From positions 1 to 8,896 of the forward strand of contig JAOZKP010000113.1 in the NCBI GenBank assembly GCA_029935295.1: DNA of 8,896 nucleotides, read 5' to 3'. This DNA is from a bacterium (GTDB lineage: Bacteria; Desulfobacterota; Anaeroferrophillalia; Anaeroferrophillales; Tharpellaceae). Numbering within the stretch: the first letter of the stretch is position 1; the number at the start of each line of letters is the position of its first letter. The notes beneath the pieces were generated by a model. The model searched no databases. It saw nothing but the letters and a program-made list of their open reading frames with translations, and was not told where the DNA came from. Below, in pieces: positions 1-6,889 of this stretch. The position numbers and the translations under genes are program-made.

Positions 1-15
1 AATTAAATTAACAAA

Positions 16-159
16 TTATTTCTTTTTTTTGGGGTCATCAGCAAATTTTGTGACCAGAACCCGGGTGATCACAACAGAGACAGAGAGTGCTCCCAAAACA
101 AAGAATACTGATGTAAAACCAAAAGTAAAGATTTTCGTCGCTTCAGCCCATACGTCCAT
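16..159 (-). CDS. Small single-pass membrane protein, OadG-like (decarboxylase Na+ pump gamma-type subunit)
   Basis: A 47-residue protein reading leftwards. Seen: a short acidic/aromatic N-terminus beginning MDVWAEATKIF, one hydrophobic helix at about residues 10-37, then a charged tail ending DDPKKKK. The ATG at 159-157 has a good ribosome binding site (AAGAGG on the minus strand, 167-172) seven bases upstream, and a promoter-like pair lies just beyond it. Known: OadG and related small transporter subunits are proteins of this size with one N-terminal helix and a charged C-terminus. They anchor the biotin-dependent carboxyltransferase and the Na+-pumping beta subunit of oxaloacetate or methylmalonyl-CoA decarboxylases in the inner membrane. 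Inferred: it is the first gene of an operon continuing past the left edge, where alpha/beta subunits or a carboxylase would be expected. The zinc-binding tail residues of classical OadG are not evident, so the family call rests on architecture. It could be another small membrane protein. Confidence 0.55.
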   Translation of the reverse strand: MDVWAEATKIFTFGFTSVFFVLGALSVSVVITRVLVTKFADDPKKKK

Positions 160-166
160 CTTGAAA

Positions 167-172
167 CCTCTT
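167..172 (-). promoter_or_regulatory. Ribosome binding site of the OadG-like gene
   Basis: AAGAGG on the minus strand lies seven bases before the ATG at 159. This site decides the start and is the main reason to believe that this very short gene is translated. Confidence 0.55.
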
Positions 173-208
173 AAAAAATACTTGAATTACCTTACAATTA
201 AGTTCTTT

Positions 209-237
209 TTTCTACAAACAAATGAAACAACTGTCAG
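209..237 (-). promoter_or_regulatory. Candidate sigma-70 promoter for the OadG-like gene
   Basis: On the minus strand, a -35 box CTGACA (237-232, five of six consensus bases) and a -10 box TAGAAA (214-209, four of six) are separated by exactly 17 bases. Transcription would start near 202, giving a leader of about 40 bases before the ATG at 159. The elements were read by eye; AT-rich spacers give chance matches. Confidence 0.4.
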
Positions 238-435
238 TAGCAACAATAGCTTAAGTTCAAAAACGAAGGAAAGGAGCCCTTTTACATCATCTGTCGGGTA
301 AAAATCAACCAAAATTCCACTGCAGAGCTTGACGGCGAGTAAAAAAACGGTCCAATTTTCCCCAGCCTGCAGAAATGGTACTTGCATTGCCGGAAGAACA
401 TTAGTAATTTAAGTGGTTGCTTTCTGCTCTTTTGT

Positions 436-552
436 TTACCACAGAACACAGAGTTCACAGAGGAGAGATGAGTTGTTGTCGTTTATATTTTGTCTTTTTC
501 TGCGTCTCTGCGGGAATATGCTTTTGGTGTCGCGCAGAGGCGCAGAGAAAAA
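436..552. repeat. Dispersed intergenic repeat of the CACAGAG / GCGTCTCTGCG class with hairpin
   Basis: This spacer stretch has two hallmark parts. One is an ACAGA-rich run at 439-462 (CACAGAACACAGAG followed by TTCACAGAGG). The other is an inverted repeat, CTGCGTCTCTGCG at 500-512 against CGCAGAGGCGCAG at 533-545, a 13-base stem with one G-T pair; flanking T and A runs could extend it past a small bulge. Translated, such elements give spurious peptides like TTEHRVHRGE and SRRDAEK, familiar from wrongly called ORFs in many bacterial genomes. That recognition is from general knowledge; no second copy lies in this window. It ends about 40 bases before the exporter start, so the hairpin could sit in that gene's leader. 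The apparent ORFs across it on both strands are artefacts of this repeat and of exporter coding sequence. Confidence 0.6.
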
Positions 553-591
553 TCATAACCGATACAGTTACATTTTACGAGTTCAGTAAAT

Positions 592-3006
592 ATGTCTATA
601 ACCAAAAAAAGCGAGCTATTTTCCCGGCTAGTGGTCCGGTATCGCCGGTTTCTGACCGCGGTCGTTTTGGTTCTGCTGGTGCTGGGCTGGGCCGCTTTTT
701 TTCGATTGCACCTGACGACCGATGTTGCTGCCCTGCTACCGGATCGCGGGAGTGCGGCGATTTCCGATTTTCGCTTGCTTGCAAAAGCGCCGCTGGCGCG
801 GCGGATTGTCCTTCGGCTACGGGCGGAAGAGAGTATTGGTACCACCGAATTGCTCGCAACTGTTGATAAACTGGCGGTCCGTCTGCAGCCGCCATTTTTC
901 AGCCAGGTAATTGCCGGGCCGGGCAGCGGCAGTGCCGAAAATCTGTTTGGCTTTGCATTGTCGGAGTGGCCAAATCTGATGAACCCGGCGGATTATTCAG
1001 AGATTAAAAAACTCCTGCTTCCAGATCAGATTGAGGTCGCGCTCCGGCAAAATTATACTAAATTACTGCAGCCGCTGGGATTCCTCCAGAAAAAGATGAT
1101 TCTGGCCGATCCTTTCGAATTCCGCAACCTGATTTTGCCGCGTCTGATTTCATTGAATCCGGTGGGTAAAGCCCGGGTTGTCAACGGCCATTTCATGAGT
1201 GCTGACGGCCGGGAAACGATGCTGTTGTTGGCGACGCCGATTGCGATTACTGATTTTAACGGGGCCAAATCTTTGTTGGATAAACTCAATCAAGTTCTGG
1301 CGGAGGTGGTGCCGGCCGGGATTGAGCCCATAATTATAAGCGGCCATCTTTATACGGTTGCGAATGCGGCCGCAATCCAGCGTGACATGAAGGTCGTGAT
1401 CTCGGCTTCGCTGCTGGCGCTGCTGCTGATTTTTCTGATTTTTATGCGCCGTCGGCAAGCCCTTTCCGTATTCCTGATTCCCGTGATAATTTTAGGGCCG
1501 GCATTGGCCCTGACCGGTTTGGTCGACGGTTCTGTCTCCGCCATCACCATCGGTTTCGGGGCAGTTCTTCTGGGGGTGACCATCGATTACGGCCTGCATA
1601 TCTACTTTTCTCTCGCAGGCCGGCAGAGGCCGCCGGGGGAAATTGTTGCGTCTTTGGTGCCGCCGTTGTTGGGGGCGGGCTTAACCACCGCCGGGGCTTT
1701 TTCCGTGCAGCTATTGTCAGCACTGCCCGGTCAGCGACAATTGGCTCTGTTCGCGATTTTCGGCGTACTCCTGGCTTTGGGGCTTTCATTGCTGCTGCTG
1801 CCGCAATTTCTTCGCCGCGAAAATGATAGTCCCGATTTTAACCCTTTGCCGACCCCGTGTAAATCCGTCCTGTTGAAAAAGGGGCTGGGCGGTCGTAGTC
1901 GGCGGATTGACCGGCTGGTGATATCAGTTTGGTTGATTTTACTTCTATTACTGTTCGGAGCCTCTTTCAAGGTTGATTGTGTCGGCGATCTGCGCCAAAT
2001 CAATCTTGTGCCGGAATCTTTGCGGCAGGCGGAAAAAAGCCTTAAATCGGTCTGGGGAGAGGTTCGGGGCCGGGCCCTGGTGTTTGCCACAGGGCCGACT
2101 CTGGAAGAGGCGCTTCAGGTCAACGAAAAACTTTATACCCATTTACGGCAGGAGTTTTCGCCTGCAGAAATTGTCAGCCTGGCGCCGGTTCTGCCGTCGA
2201 GTTTAATCCAGGCCCGGAATCGCCGGAATTGGCGCATGTTCTGGACTTCTGAACGATTGGATGAATTGCGGCAGAATCTGATTTCAACGGGCCGAAAAAT
2301 TGGTTTTTCCGCCACCGCTTTTACCCCGTTCATGGAGGCTTTGACTGCCTCGCCACCGGGTCTTTCAGAATCATATTGGCGTCGGACTGGATTTTCCCCG
2401 CTGCTGGATGCTCTGATTGAAAAGAGTCCGCAAGAAGTTACAATTATCACTTTAATTCCCGATCGCGCCGCCAACCTACCTTTTTTTGCTGAAGCCCAAA
2501 TAATGCCCGGGGTGCGTCTGGTTTCGCCGCAGAGTTTCAGTCGTGAAGTCAGTGGTGCAGTGAGTTCAGACCTTAAGCGGTTTATTGTTCTGGCATTGAT
2601 TGTCGTCAGTTTAATTCTGCTGATTCTGTTGCGTAATTTTTACCAGGCCCTCCTCGCTCTGCTGCCGGTTCTGTCCGGACTTTTATCGATGTTCGGAATT
2701 ATGGGGGCTCTGGGAATTTCATTCAATCTGTTCAATCTGGTCGCCGCTATATTAATCATTGGAGTCGGGGTTGATTACGGGATTTTTATGGTTTACCGCC
2801 TTTTTCGGGGGCGGGATGCGGCCACGGAAAAAGCGGTTCTGGTCTCCGGTCTGACGACTCTTGCCGGTTTCGGGGTGCTGGTTCTGGCCCGGCATCCGGC
2901 ACTTAACTCTATCGGTTTGACAGTTCTTCTCGGGGTCGGCGGGGCTCTGCCGACGGTTCTCTGGGTCCTGCCGGCGTTAGCGGCAATGCAAAGCCGGGGG
3001 GAATAA
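592..3006 (+). CDS. RND/MMPL-family predicted exporter (inner membrane)
   Basis: An 804-residue membrane protein of the MMPL/RND predicted-exporter type. It has the duplicated plan of the superfamily: helix TM1 (about 20-37), a large periplasmic loop (38-265), a block of helices (266-405), a cytoplasmic linker (406-440), then a second copy with its first helix at 441-458, a loop (459-661) and helices 662-798. Each helix block carries the matching signature of the proton-relay helix, GVTIDYG (328-334, Asp332) and GVGVDYG (724-730, Asp728). Known: these transporters use the proton gradient to move lipids, pigments or other hydrophobic molecules to the outer leaflet or beyond. The substrate cannot be told from sequence, and no lipid or polyketide biosynthesis genes lie alongside. 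The ATG start gives a basic N-terminus before TM1 but has only a weak ribosome binding site (GAG near 580). Its TAA overlaps the aat start by one base. Length is normal and there is no disruption. Confidence 0.9.
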   Translation: MSITKKSELFSRLVVRYRRFLTAVVLVLLVLGWAAFFRLHLTTDVAALLPDRGSAAISDFRLLAKAPLARRIVLRLRAEESIGTTELLATVDKLAVRLQPPFFSQVIAGPGSGSAENLFGFALSEWPNLMNPADYSEIKKLLLPDQIEVALRQNYTKLLQPLGFLQKKMILADPFEFRNLILPRLISLNPVGKARVVNGHFMSADGRETMLLLATPIAITDFNGAKSLLDKLNQVLAEVVPAGIEPIIISGHLYTVANAAAIQRDMKVVISASLLALLLIFLIFMRRRQALSVFLIPVIILGPALALTGLVDGSVSAITIGFGAVLLGVTIDYGLHIYFSLAGRQRPPGEIVASLVPPLLGAGLTTAGAFSVQLLSALPGQRQLALFAIFGVLLALGLSLLLLPQFLRRENDSPDFNPLPTPCKSVLLKKGLGGRSRRIDRLVISVWLILLLLLFGASFKVDCVGDLRQINLVPESLRQAEKSLKSVWGEVRGRALVFATGPTLEEALQVNEKLYTHLRQEFSPAEIVSLAPVLPSSLIQARNRRNWRMFWTSERLDELRQNLISTGRKIGFSATAFTPFMEALTASPPGLSESYWRRTGFSPLLDALIEKSPQEVTIITLIPDRAANLPFFAEAQIMPGVRLVSPQSFSREVSGAVSSDLKRFIVLALIVVSLILLILLRNFYQALLALLPVLSGLLSMFGIMGALGISFNLFNLVAAILIIGVGVDYGIFMVYRLFRGRDAATEKAVLVSGLTTLAGFGVLVLARHPALNSIGLTVLLGVGGALPTVLWVLPALAAMQSRGE

Positions 3007-3692
3007 TGCCGGTTTACCGTCTTGGCCAACGCTTAATCTTTCCTCCGGCCCATCTCGCTGAGAGTGAAAACGGTCTTCTGGCAGTGGGCGGTGATCTCTC
3101 GCGTGAGCGGCTACTGAAAGCTTATGGCGAAGGGATTTTCCCTTGGTATTCCCCTGGCGATCCTCTGCTCTGGTGGTCGCCGGACCCCCGGGCCCTGCTT
3201 TTTCCTGATGAATTTCATCTCTCACGTCGTAATCGCCGTTATCTGCAAAAAGCCGGTTTTGCAGTGCGTCGGGATACCGCTTTCGCCGAAGTTATCAAAT
3301 CCTGTGCCGACACTCCACGCCGACATGAGAGCGGTACCTGGATAACCCCGGAGATGCAAGCCGCATACATTGACCTGTATCATGCCGGTTTCGCACACTC
3401 ATTTGAGATTTTTCAGAATCACAAACTGGTGGGCGGCCTCTACGGAATCTCTCTCGGTCGCTGTTTCTTTGCCGAGTCAATGTTTTCGCTGGTCGATCAC
3501 GCTTCTAAAGCGGCTCTCAGTGATCTGGTGGCTCTGGCTCAACGCCGTAATTTTCACTTCATTGATGTGCAATTTCTGACTTCACATCTTGAGCGGTTCG
3601 GCGTGCGTGAGATCAGCCGTCGTGAATATCTGCTACGGCTTGGTCGGGCTCTGAAGAAGCCGACTATGAGAAAGTTATGGTCGGAGTTATAA
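3006..3692 (+). CDS. aat: Leucyl/phenylalanyl-tRNA-protein transferase
   Basis: Cytoplasmic enzyme that moves Leu or Phe from aminoacyl-tRNA to the N-terminus of proteins starting with Arg or Lys, making an N-degron read by ClpS and destroyed by ClpAP. At 228 residues it is close to the E. coli protein (234) and complete. Family motifs in order: NGLLAVGGDLS (22-32), GIFPWYSPGDP (43-53), WWSPDPRA (56-63), GTWIT (110-114), LVGGLYG (141-147), FFAESMFS (154-161, with Glu157) and FIDVQ (185-189). The last holds the Asp187/Gln189 pair equivalent to E. coli Asp186/Gln188, which line the catalytic site. The ATG shares its A with the last base of the exporter's TAA, and the G-rich end of the exporter (GGGGGAAT) serves as ribosome binding site, so translation is probably coupled. 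clpS and clpA, frequent neighbours, are not in the window. Identification is secure. Confidence 0.97.
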   Translation: MPVYRLGQRLIFPPAHLAESENGLLAVGGDLSRERLLKAYGEGIFPWYSPGDPLLWWSPDPRALLFPDEFHLSRRNRRYLQKAGFAVRRDTAFAEVIKSCADTPRRHESGTWITPEMQAAYIDLYHAGFAHSFEIFQNHKLVGGLYGISLGRCFFAESMFSLVDHASKAALSDLVALAQRRNFHFIDVQFLTSHLERFGVREISRREYLLRLGRALKKPTMRKLWSEL

Positions 3693-3723
3693 TTACTTTA
3701 GATAACTAAAAATTACTTTTTCC

Positions 3724-3752
3724 TTGTGTTGATGACAAAAAAGTCGTATAAG
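3724..3752 (+). promoter_or_regulatory. Candidate promoter for wtpABC
   Basis: A -10 box TATAAG (3747-3752, five of six consensus bases) is preceded by TTGTGT (3724-3729, three of six) at 17 bases. Transcription would start near 3759 and leave a leader of almost 300 bases before wtpA, including the palindrome and the long inverted repeat. A second AT-rich element nearer the gene (TATAAA, 4010-4015) lacks a -35 partner. Found by eye only. Confidence 0.35.
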
Positions 3753-3787
3753 TCGCCCTCTTTATAAAGACAGTTATGGCATTTATA

Positions 3788-3799
3788 GTCAGTACTGAC
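3788..3799. promoter_or_regulatory. Perfect 12-base palindrome, possible operator
   Basis: GTCAGTACTGAC is self-complementary over all 12 bases and lies about 30 bases downstream of the candidate wtp transcription start, a position suited to a dimeric repressor. It does not resemble the known ModE operator closely. Function is inferred from position and symmetry only; a chance 12-base palindrome is possible. Confidence 0.3.
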
Positions 3800-3828
3800 C
3801 AGTCAAAAAACCGTGCAACTGATAAACC

Positions 3829-4007
3829 GGGAGTTTGGCCATTTGCTTCTGCTTCTTCTGAAAAAAATCTTGATTTTCTAAGTTCGCTCCGCCAAATTAC
3901 TTAACTCGCTCATGCTTCGCTCAGACAGAAGTAATTTTTTTGGCTCTACTTCACTAAGAAAATGCTACAATTTTTTTCAAGACGCTCCAGTAAACGACCA
4001 AACTTCC
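3829..4007. repeat. Long imperfect inverted repeat in the wtp leader
   Basis: Two arms of about 75 bases (3829-3902 and 3929-4007) are imperfect reverse complements around a 26-base loop. Matching blocks from outside to inside, with the left arm compared to the reversed right arm: GGGAGTTTGG with GGAAGTTTGG; CATTTGCT with CGTTTACT; GAAAAAAAT in both; ATTTTCTAAGT with ATTTTCTTAGT; GCCAAA in both; TTACTT in both. Small insertions separate the blocks. The loop holds two related CGCTCA pieces (3907-3912 and 3918-3923). The pattern fits a decayed palindromic mobile repeat (MITE-like), or a large hairpin in the wtp transcript that ends about 34 bases before the ribosome binding site. Confidence 0.6.
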
Positions 4008-4040
4008 TCATATAAATCTTTACTAAGAAATTATTAAAGT

Positions 4041-4046
4041 GGGGGA
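4041..4046 (+). promoter_or_regulatory. Ribosome binding site that fixes the wtpA start at 4053
   Basis: GGGGGA ends six bases before the ATG at 4053, which is optimal spacing. The in-frame TTG at 4047 would have no spacing at all, so the two-residue-longer reading from TTG is unlikely. Confidence 0.65.
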
Positions 4047-4052
4047 TTGGAA

Positions 4053-5027
4053 ATGAAAAAAATTACTTTAGTTTTATCGATGGTTGTCTTGGTGTTGGTT
4101 TTAGGATTGCAACCGGCTCCGGCAGCAGCCCGGGAAAAGGTTGTTATCTTTCATGCCGGCAGCCTGTCGGTGCCGTTGGCGGCGATGGAGAAGGCTTTTG
4201 AGAAAGCTCATCCGGAAATTGATATTCAGCGCGAGGGTAGCGGCAGCCGTAAGTGCGCCCGTAAGATTTCTGATCTCGGTAAGGATTGCGACATCATGGC
4301 TTCGGCTGATTTCAGCGTTATCGACAACCTCCTGATTCCGAAATTTGCGACTTGGAATATCCGTTTTGCCACGAACCAGATGGTGCTCTGCTACAGTGAC
4401 AAGAGTGCTTATGCGAAAGAGCTGACTCCGGAAAGCTGGATCTATATTCTGGCGCGGGAAGGGGTCGAATGGGGTCACTCCGATCCCAATCTCGACCCTT
4501 GCGGCTATCGTTCATTGATGGTGCTGCAGTTAGCCGAGAAGGCCTTTAAAAAGCCGGGTCTCAACCAGCGCCTGCTGGCCAACCGGCCGCTGCGCAATAT
4601 CCGCCCGAAAGAGGTCGAGCTGATCGCCATGTTGGAGAATGGTGCTCTTGATTATGCCTGGGAGTATCGCTCAATTGCGGTTCAGCATAAGTTAAAATTT
4701 CAAAGCCTGCCGCAGGAAATAAATCTCAGCAACTATGCACTCGACTCTTTTTACCGACAGGCTGAGGTTCAGGTGAGTGGCAAAAAACCGGGTGAAAAGA
4801 TCACCTTGCGGGGTAAATCGATTACGTATGGCGTGACGTTACTTAACAACGCCCCACATAAAGCGGCGGCGATCAAATTTCTTGACTATATGCTGGCACC
4901 TGAAGGCGGGCTTAAGATTCTTGCAGGGATGGGCCAGCCGCCGATTGTTCCGGCACGGGTCTGTGATGAAAAAGTGATTGCAATACTTCCGGAATCCTTG
5001 CAGAAGCGGGTTAAAGCCGATAAATAA
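4053..5027 (+). CDS. wtpA: Tungstate/molybdate ABC importer, periplasmic binding protein (WtpA type)
   Basis: Periplasmic protein that captures tungstate and molybdate and delivers them to WtpB. Numbered from the ATG at 4053 (324 residues): signal peptide 1-26 (basic MKK, hydrophobic core, APAAA end), then FHAGSL (33-38), the oxyanion-loop Ser region near GSGS (62-65) and DPCGYR (148-153). Asp148 and Glu187 match the two carboxylates (Asp153 and Glu218) that give the Archaeoglobus protein its six-coordinate metal site. That feature separates the archaeal-type WtpA family from classical ModA, which binds by hydrogen bonds alone. The protein lacks a stretch of about 25 residues found before the second carboxylate in the archaeal homologue. 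A TTG at 4047 is in frame, but it abuts the GGGGGA ribosome binding site (4041-4046); the ATG six bases downstream of that site is the better start. wtpB follows after 12 bases. Which oxyanion is preferred cannot be read from the sequence. Confidence 0.93.
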   Translation: MKKITLVLSMVVLVLVLGLQPAPAAAREKVVIFHAGSLSVPLAAMEKAFEKAHPEIDIQREGSGSRKCARKISDLGKDCDIMASADFSVIDNLLIPKFATWNIRFATNQMVLCYSDKSAYAKELTPESWIYILAREGVEWGHSDPNLDPCGYRSLMVLQLAEKAFKKPGLNQRLLANRPLRNIRPKEVELIAMLENGALDYAWEYRSIAVQHKLKFQSLPQEINLSNYALDSFYRQAEVQVSGKKPGEKITLRGKSITYGVTLLNNAPHKAAAIKFLDYMLAPEGGLKILAGMGQPPIVPARVCDEKVIAILPESLQKRVKADK

Positions 5028-5039
5028 TTTTACAAGTTT

Positions 5040-5837
5040 ATGCGTAAAGAATCTTTTCTCTGGTTGACTTTAATAAGCAGTTTTGTCGTGCTGCTTTTTG
5101 TTACCGTGCCGCTATTAAGGATGCTGACGGCGCCGTCGCTGGCATCTTTGTGGGAGACCATTCGTGATCCGGAGGTCTATCGCTCAATCTGGCTCAGTCT
5201 CTATACCGGTATTAGTGCTGCGGCGATCTGTTTTGTTTTCGGAACGCCGCTGGCCTATCTTCTCGCCCGCAGTGAATTTCGCGGCAAAAAACTGGTTGAA
5301 GCGATTGTCGATCTGCCGATTGTGATTCCCCATCCGGTTGTCGGGATTGCACTTTTAGGTTTGGTCGGAAAGAATTTCTGGCTCGGCCGGCTGATGCACG
5401 AGCTCGGCCTGCAGATTGTCGGCAGCCCGGCCGGGATTATCATGGTTATGACCTTCGTCGGTCTGCCCTTCTATCTGCAGGCGGCAAAAGAGGGTTTTGC
5501 TTCGGTTTCCCCGAGGTTGGAGTCGGTTTCACGCAGCCTCGGCGCCTCAATGTTTTCAACCTTCATCCATGTTACCTTTCCCCTGGCTTGGCGTTCGATC
5601 TTGAGCGGGATAATCATGTGCTGCGCTCGGGCGATCAGTGAGTTCGGCGCGGTTGTAATTATTGCCTACCATCCGATGATCGCCCCGGTCTTGATGTTCG
5701 AACGCTTTCAATCTTTCGGCCTGCGCTACTCCCAGCCGGTCGCAGTCTGGCTGATTGTGGTTTGCCTGCTCCTTTTTCTCTCCCTGCGCCTGGTCGGCGG
5801 CAGTTCCCGGAAATATGAAACCCGGGGGCGTGCATGA
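5040..5837 (+). CDS. wtpB: Tungstate/molybdate ABC importer, permease (WtpB/ModB type)
   Basis: Inner-membrane channel of the importer; two copies would pair with two WtpC. The 265 residues form about six helices: roughly 6-27, 50-76, 91-110, 129-148, 186-208 and 233-251. The cytoplasmic EAA loop, which docks onto the ATPase, is at 161-182, with Glu161, Gly168 and the closing FP (180-181). PIVIPHPVVG (93-102) and RAISEFGAVVI (197-207) are typical of molybdate/tungstate/sulfate permeases. The ATG follows wtpA by 12 bases, but no clear ribosome binding site precedes it, so translation may depend on ribosomes ending at wtpA. A later start would cut into the first helix. Its TGA overlaps the wtpC start in ATGA. 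The permease could belong to a broader Mod/Cys-type family; the neighbouring WtpA decides the name. Confidence 0.92.
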   Translation: MRKESFLWLTLISSFVVLLFVTVPLLRMLTAPSLASLWETIRDPEVYRSIWLSLYTGISAAAICFVFGTPLAYLLARSEFRGKKLVEAIVDLPIVIPHPVVGIALLGLVGKNFWLGRLMHELGLQIVGSPAGIIMVMTFVGLPFYLQAAKEGFASVSPRLESVSRSLGASMFSTFIHVTFPLAWRSILSGIIMCCARAISEFGAVVIIAYHPMIAPVLMFERFQSFGLRYSQPVAVWLIVVCLLLFLSLRLVGGSSRKYETRGRA

Positions 5838-6889
5838 CTCTGCGCATCGAAAATCTGGCGGTTGACTTAGGCCAGTTCAAACTCAAAGATATCAATCTGA
5901 CTCTTGAAACCGGTGATTTTTTTGCCCTGATGGGGCCGACCGGGGCCGGCAAGAGCGTACTTTTAGAAGCGCTGGTCGGTCTGGTGCCACAGAGTACCGG
6001 CGAGATCTATATCGACGAGCGCCGGATCAGCAACTTGCCGCCGGAGGAGCGCGGTATCGGTATTGTCTATCAGGACTATGCCCTTTTCCCCCACCTTTCA
6101 GTGCTTGGTAATATTCGCTATGGTTTAAGATTTCAGTCTCGGGCAAAATCCGGCCGCTCTAACGCGGAAAATATGGCGGTCGTTGATGACCTGATTCCGC
6201 TTTTAGGTTTAGGGCATCTTCTGCACCGCTATCCCACCACTTTAAGCGGCGGCGAACAGCAGCGCGTGGCCTTGGCCCGGGCCCTGGTCGTCAAACCCGA
6301 CATCCTCCTGTTGGATGAGCCTCTTTCCGCTCTCGATCCCAATTTTCGTCAGGAGCTCAGGACTCATTTGAAAAATCTGCATGCTGCCAGCGGTGCGACC
6401 TTTCTAATGGTAACCCACGATTTTTCCGAAGCTTTGTCGCTGGCCCAGCACGCCGCTATCATGGCTTCCGGTAGACTCGAACAGAGCGGTACAATCGAAG
6501 ATATCTTCCGCAGGCCGCAGACCGCCGTGGTCGCCGATTTTGTCGGTATGAAAAATCTTTTCAAGGTTGAATTTTCAGACACAAAAGCCTTTTGCGAGGC
6601 GGTCGAGTTCAGGGTTAGCCGGGGGCCGGAACCAGGTTCAGGCTATATTGCTATCCGGCCCGAGGACTTGATCTTAAGTAAAAGTCCACTTGCTTCCAGT
6701 CTGCAGAACTCTTTTTCGGGCAAAGTCAGCGCCGTGCGCAGTCACGGGTTTTTCTATGAGATTGATCTCACAGTCAAATCTTTAACCTTTACCGCGGTCA
6801 TCACTAATCACGCCTTCTTCGATCTGGAACCCGCCATCGACAGCAATTTCTTCCTCTCCTTCAAAGCTACCGCAGTACATCAGTTTTAA
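5834..6889 (+). CDS. wtpC: Tungstate/molybdate ABC importer, ATP-binding protein (WtpC/ModC type)
   Basis: Cytoplasmic ATPase that powers the importer. All nucleotide-binding motifs are intact over 351 residues: Walker A GPTGAGKS (34-41), Q-loop Gln80 in VYQDYALFPH, signature LSGGEQQR (137-144), Walker B ILLLDEP (157-163, catalytic Glu162), D-loop SALD (165-168) and H-loop His195 in VTHD. After the ATPase domain, residues about 240-350 form a regulatory C-terminal region with IAIRPED (272-278) and a beta-rich end, matching the TOBE/MOP-like domain of CUT1/ModC-type ATPases, which in ModC relatives can bind the oxyanion and inhibit transport. The ATG overlaps the wtpB stop by four bases (ATGA), and GGGGG at 5824-5828 serves as ribosome binding site, so expression is coupled. 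It is probably the last gene of the operon, although no clear terminator follows. Confidence 0.94.
   Translation: MTLRIENLAVDLGQFKLKDINLTLETGDFFALMGPTGAGKSVLLEALVGLVPQSTGEIYIDERRISNLPPEERGIGIVYQDYALFPHLSVLGNIRYGLRFQSRAKSGRSNAENMAVVDDLIPLLGLGHLLHRYPTTLSGGEQQRVALARALVVKPDILLLDEPLSALDPNFRQELRTHLKNLHAASGATFLMVTHDFSEALSLAQHAAIMASGRLEQSGTIEDIFRRPQTAVVADFVGMKNLFKVEFSDTKAFCEAVEFRVSRGPEPGSGYIAIRPEDLILSKSPLASSLQNSFSGKVSAVRSHGFFYEIDLTVKSLTFTAVITNHAFFDLEPAIDSNFFLSFKATAVHQF

Larger units (their letters stand above)
3693..4052. other. Spacer between aat and wtpA: regulatory sequence, no gene
   Basis: AT-rich stretch without a credible coding region. It contains a possible weak hairpin after aat (AGTTAT at 3685-3690 against ATAACT at 3702-3707, without a following T-run), a candidate promoter (3724-3752), a 12-base palindrome (3788-3799), a large imperfect inverted repeat (3829-4007) and the wtpA ribosome binding site (4041-4046). 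The octamer AATTACTT recurs at 3691, 3711, 3895, inverted at 3929-3936, and again inside the first wtpA codons at 4061. No convincing terminator for the exporter-aat pair was found. Confidence 0.6.

Noticed and set aside
29..301. Plus-strand frame of 90 residues at the left end
   Set aside because: It lies antisense over the OadG-like gene and its promoter, has no ribosome binding site, and its composition is low-complexity (K, T, S, N).
187..387. Minus-strand frame of 66 hydrophobic residues upstream of the OadG-like gene
   Set aside because: No ribosome binding site, no recognisable family, and the best promoter for the downstream small gene lies inside it. Hydrophobicity is expected from T-rich DNA.
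417..866. Overlapping frames on both strands across 417-866
   Set aside because: They are made of the intergenic repeat plus out-of-frame exporter coding sequence; peptides such as TTEHRVHRGE are a known artefact of this repeat class.
3685..3707. Rho-independent terminator after aat
   Set aside because: The AGTTAT/ATAACT stem is only six A/T-rich pairs and no T-run follows directly.
3810..3850. Possible molybdenum/tungsten cofactor riboswitch in the wtp leader
   Set aside because: CAACTGATA followed by TTTGGCC recalls part of the E. coli moaA leader, but the rest of the conserved helices could not be matched by eye. A covariance-model search would decide.
4047..4052. TTG start for wtpA
   Set aside because: It directly touches the GGGGGA ribosome binding site; the ATG at 4053 has proper spacing and begins a normal signal peptide.
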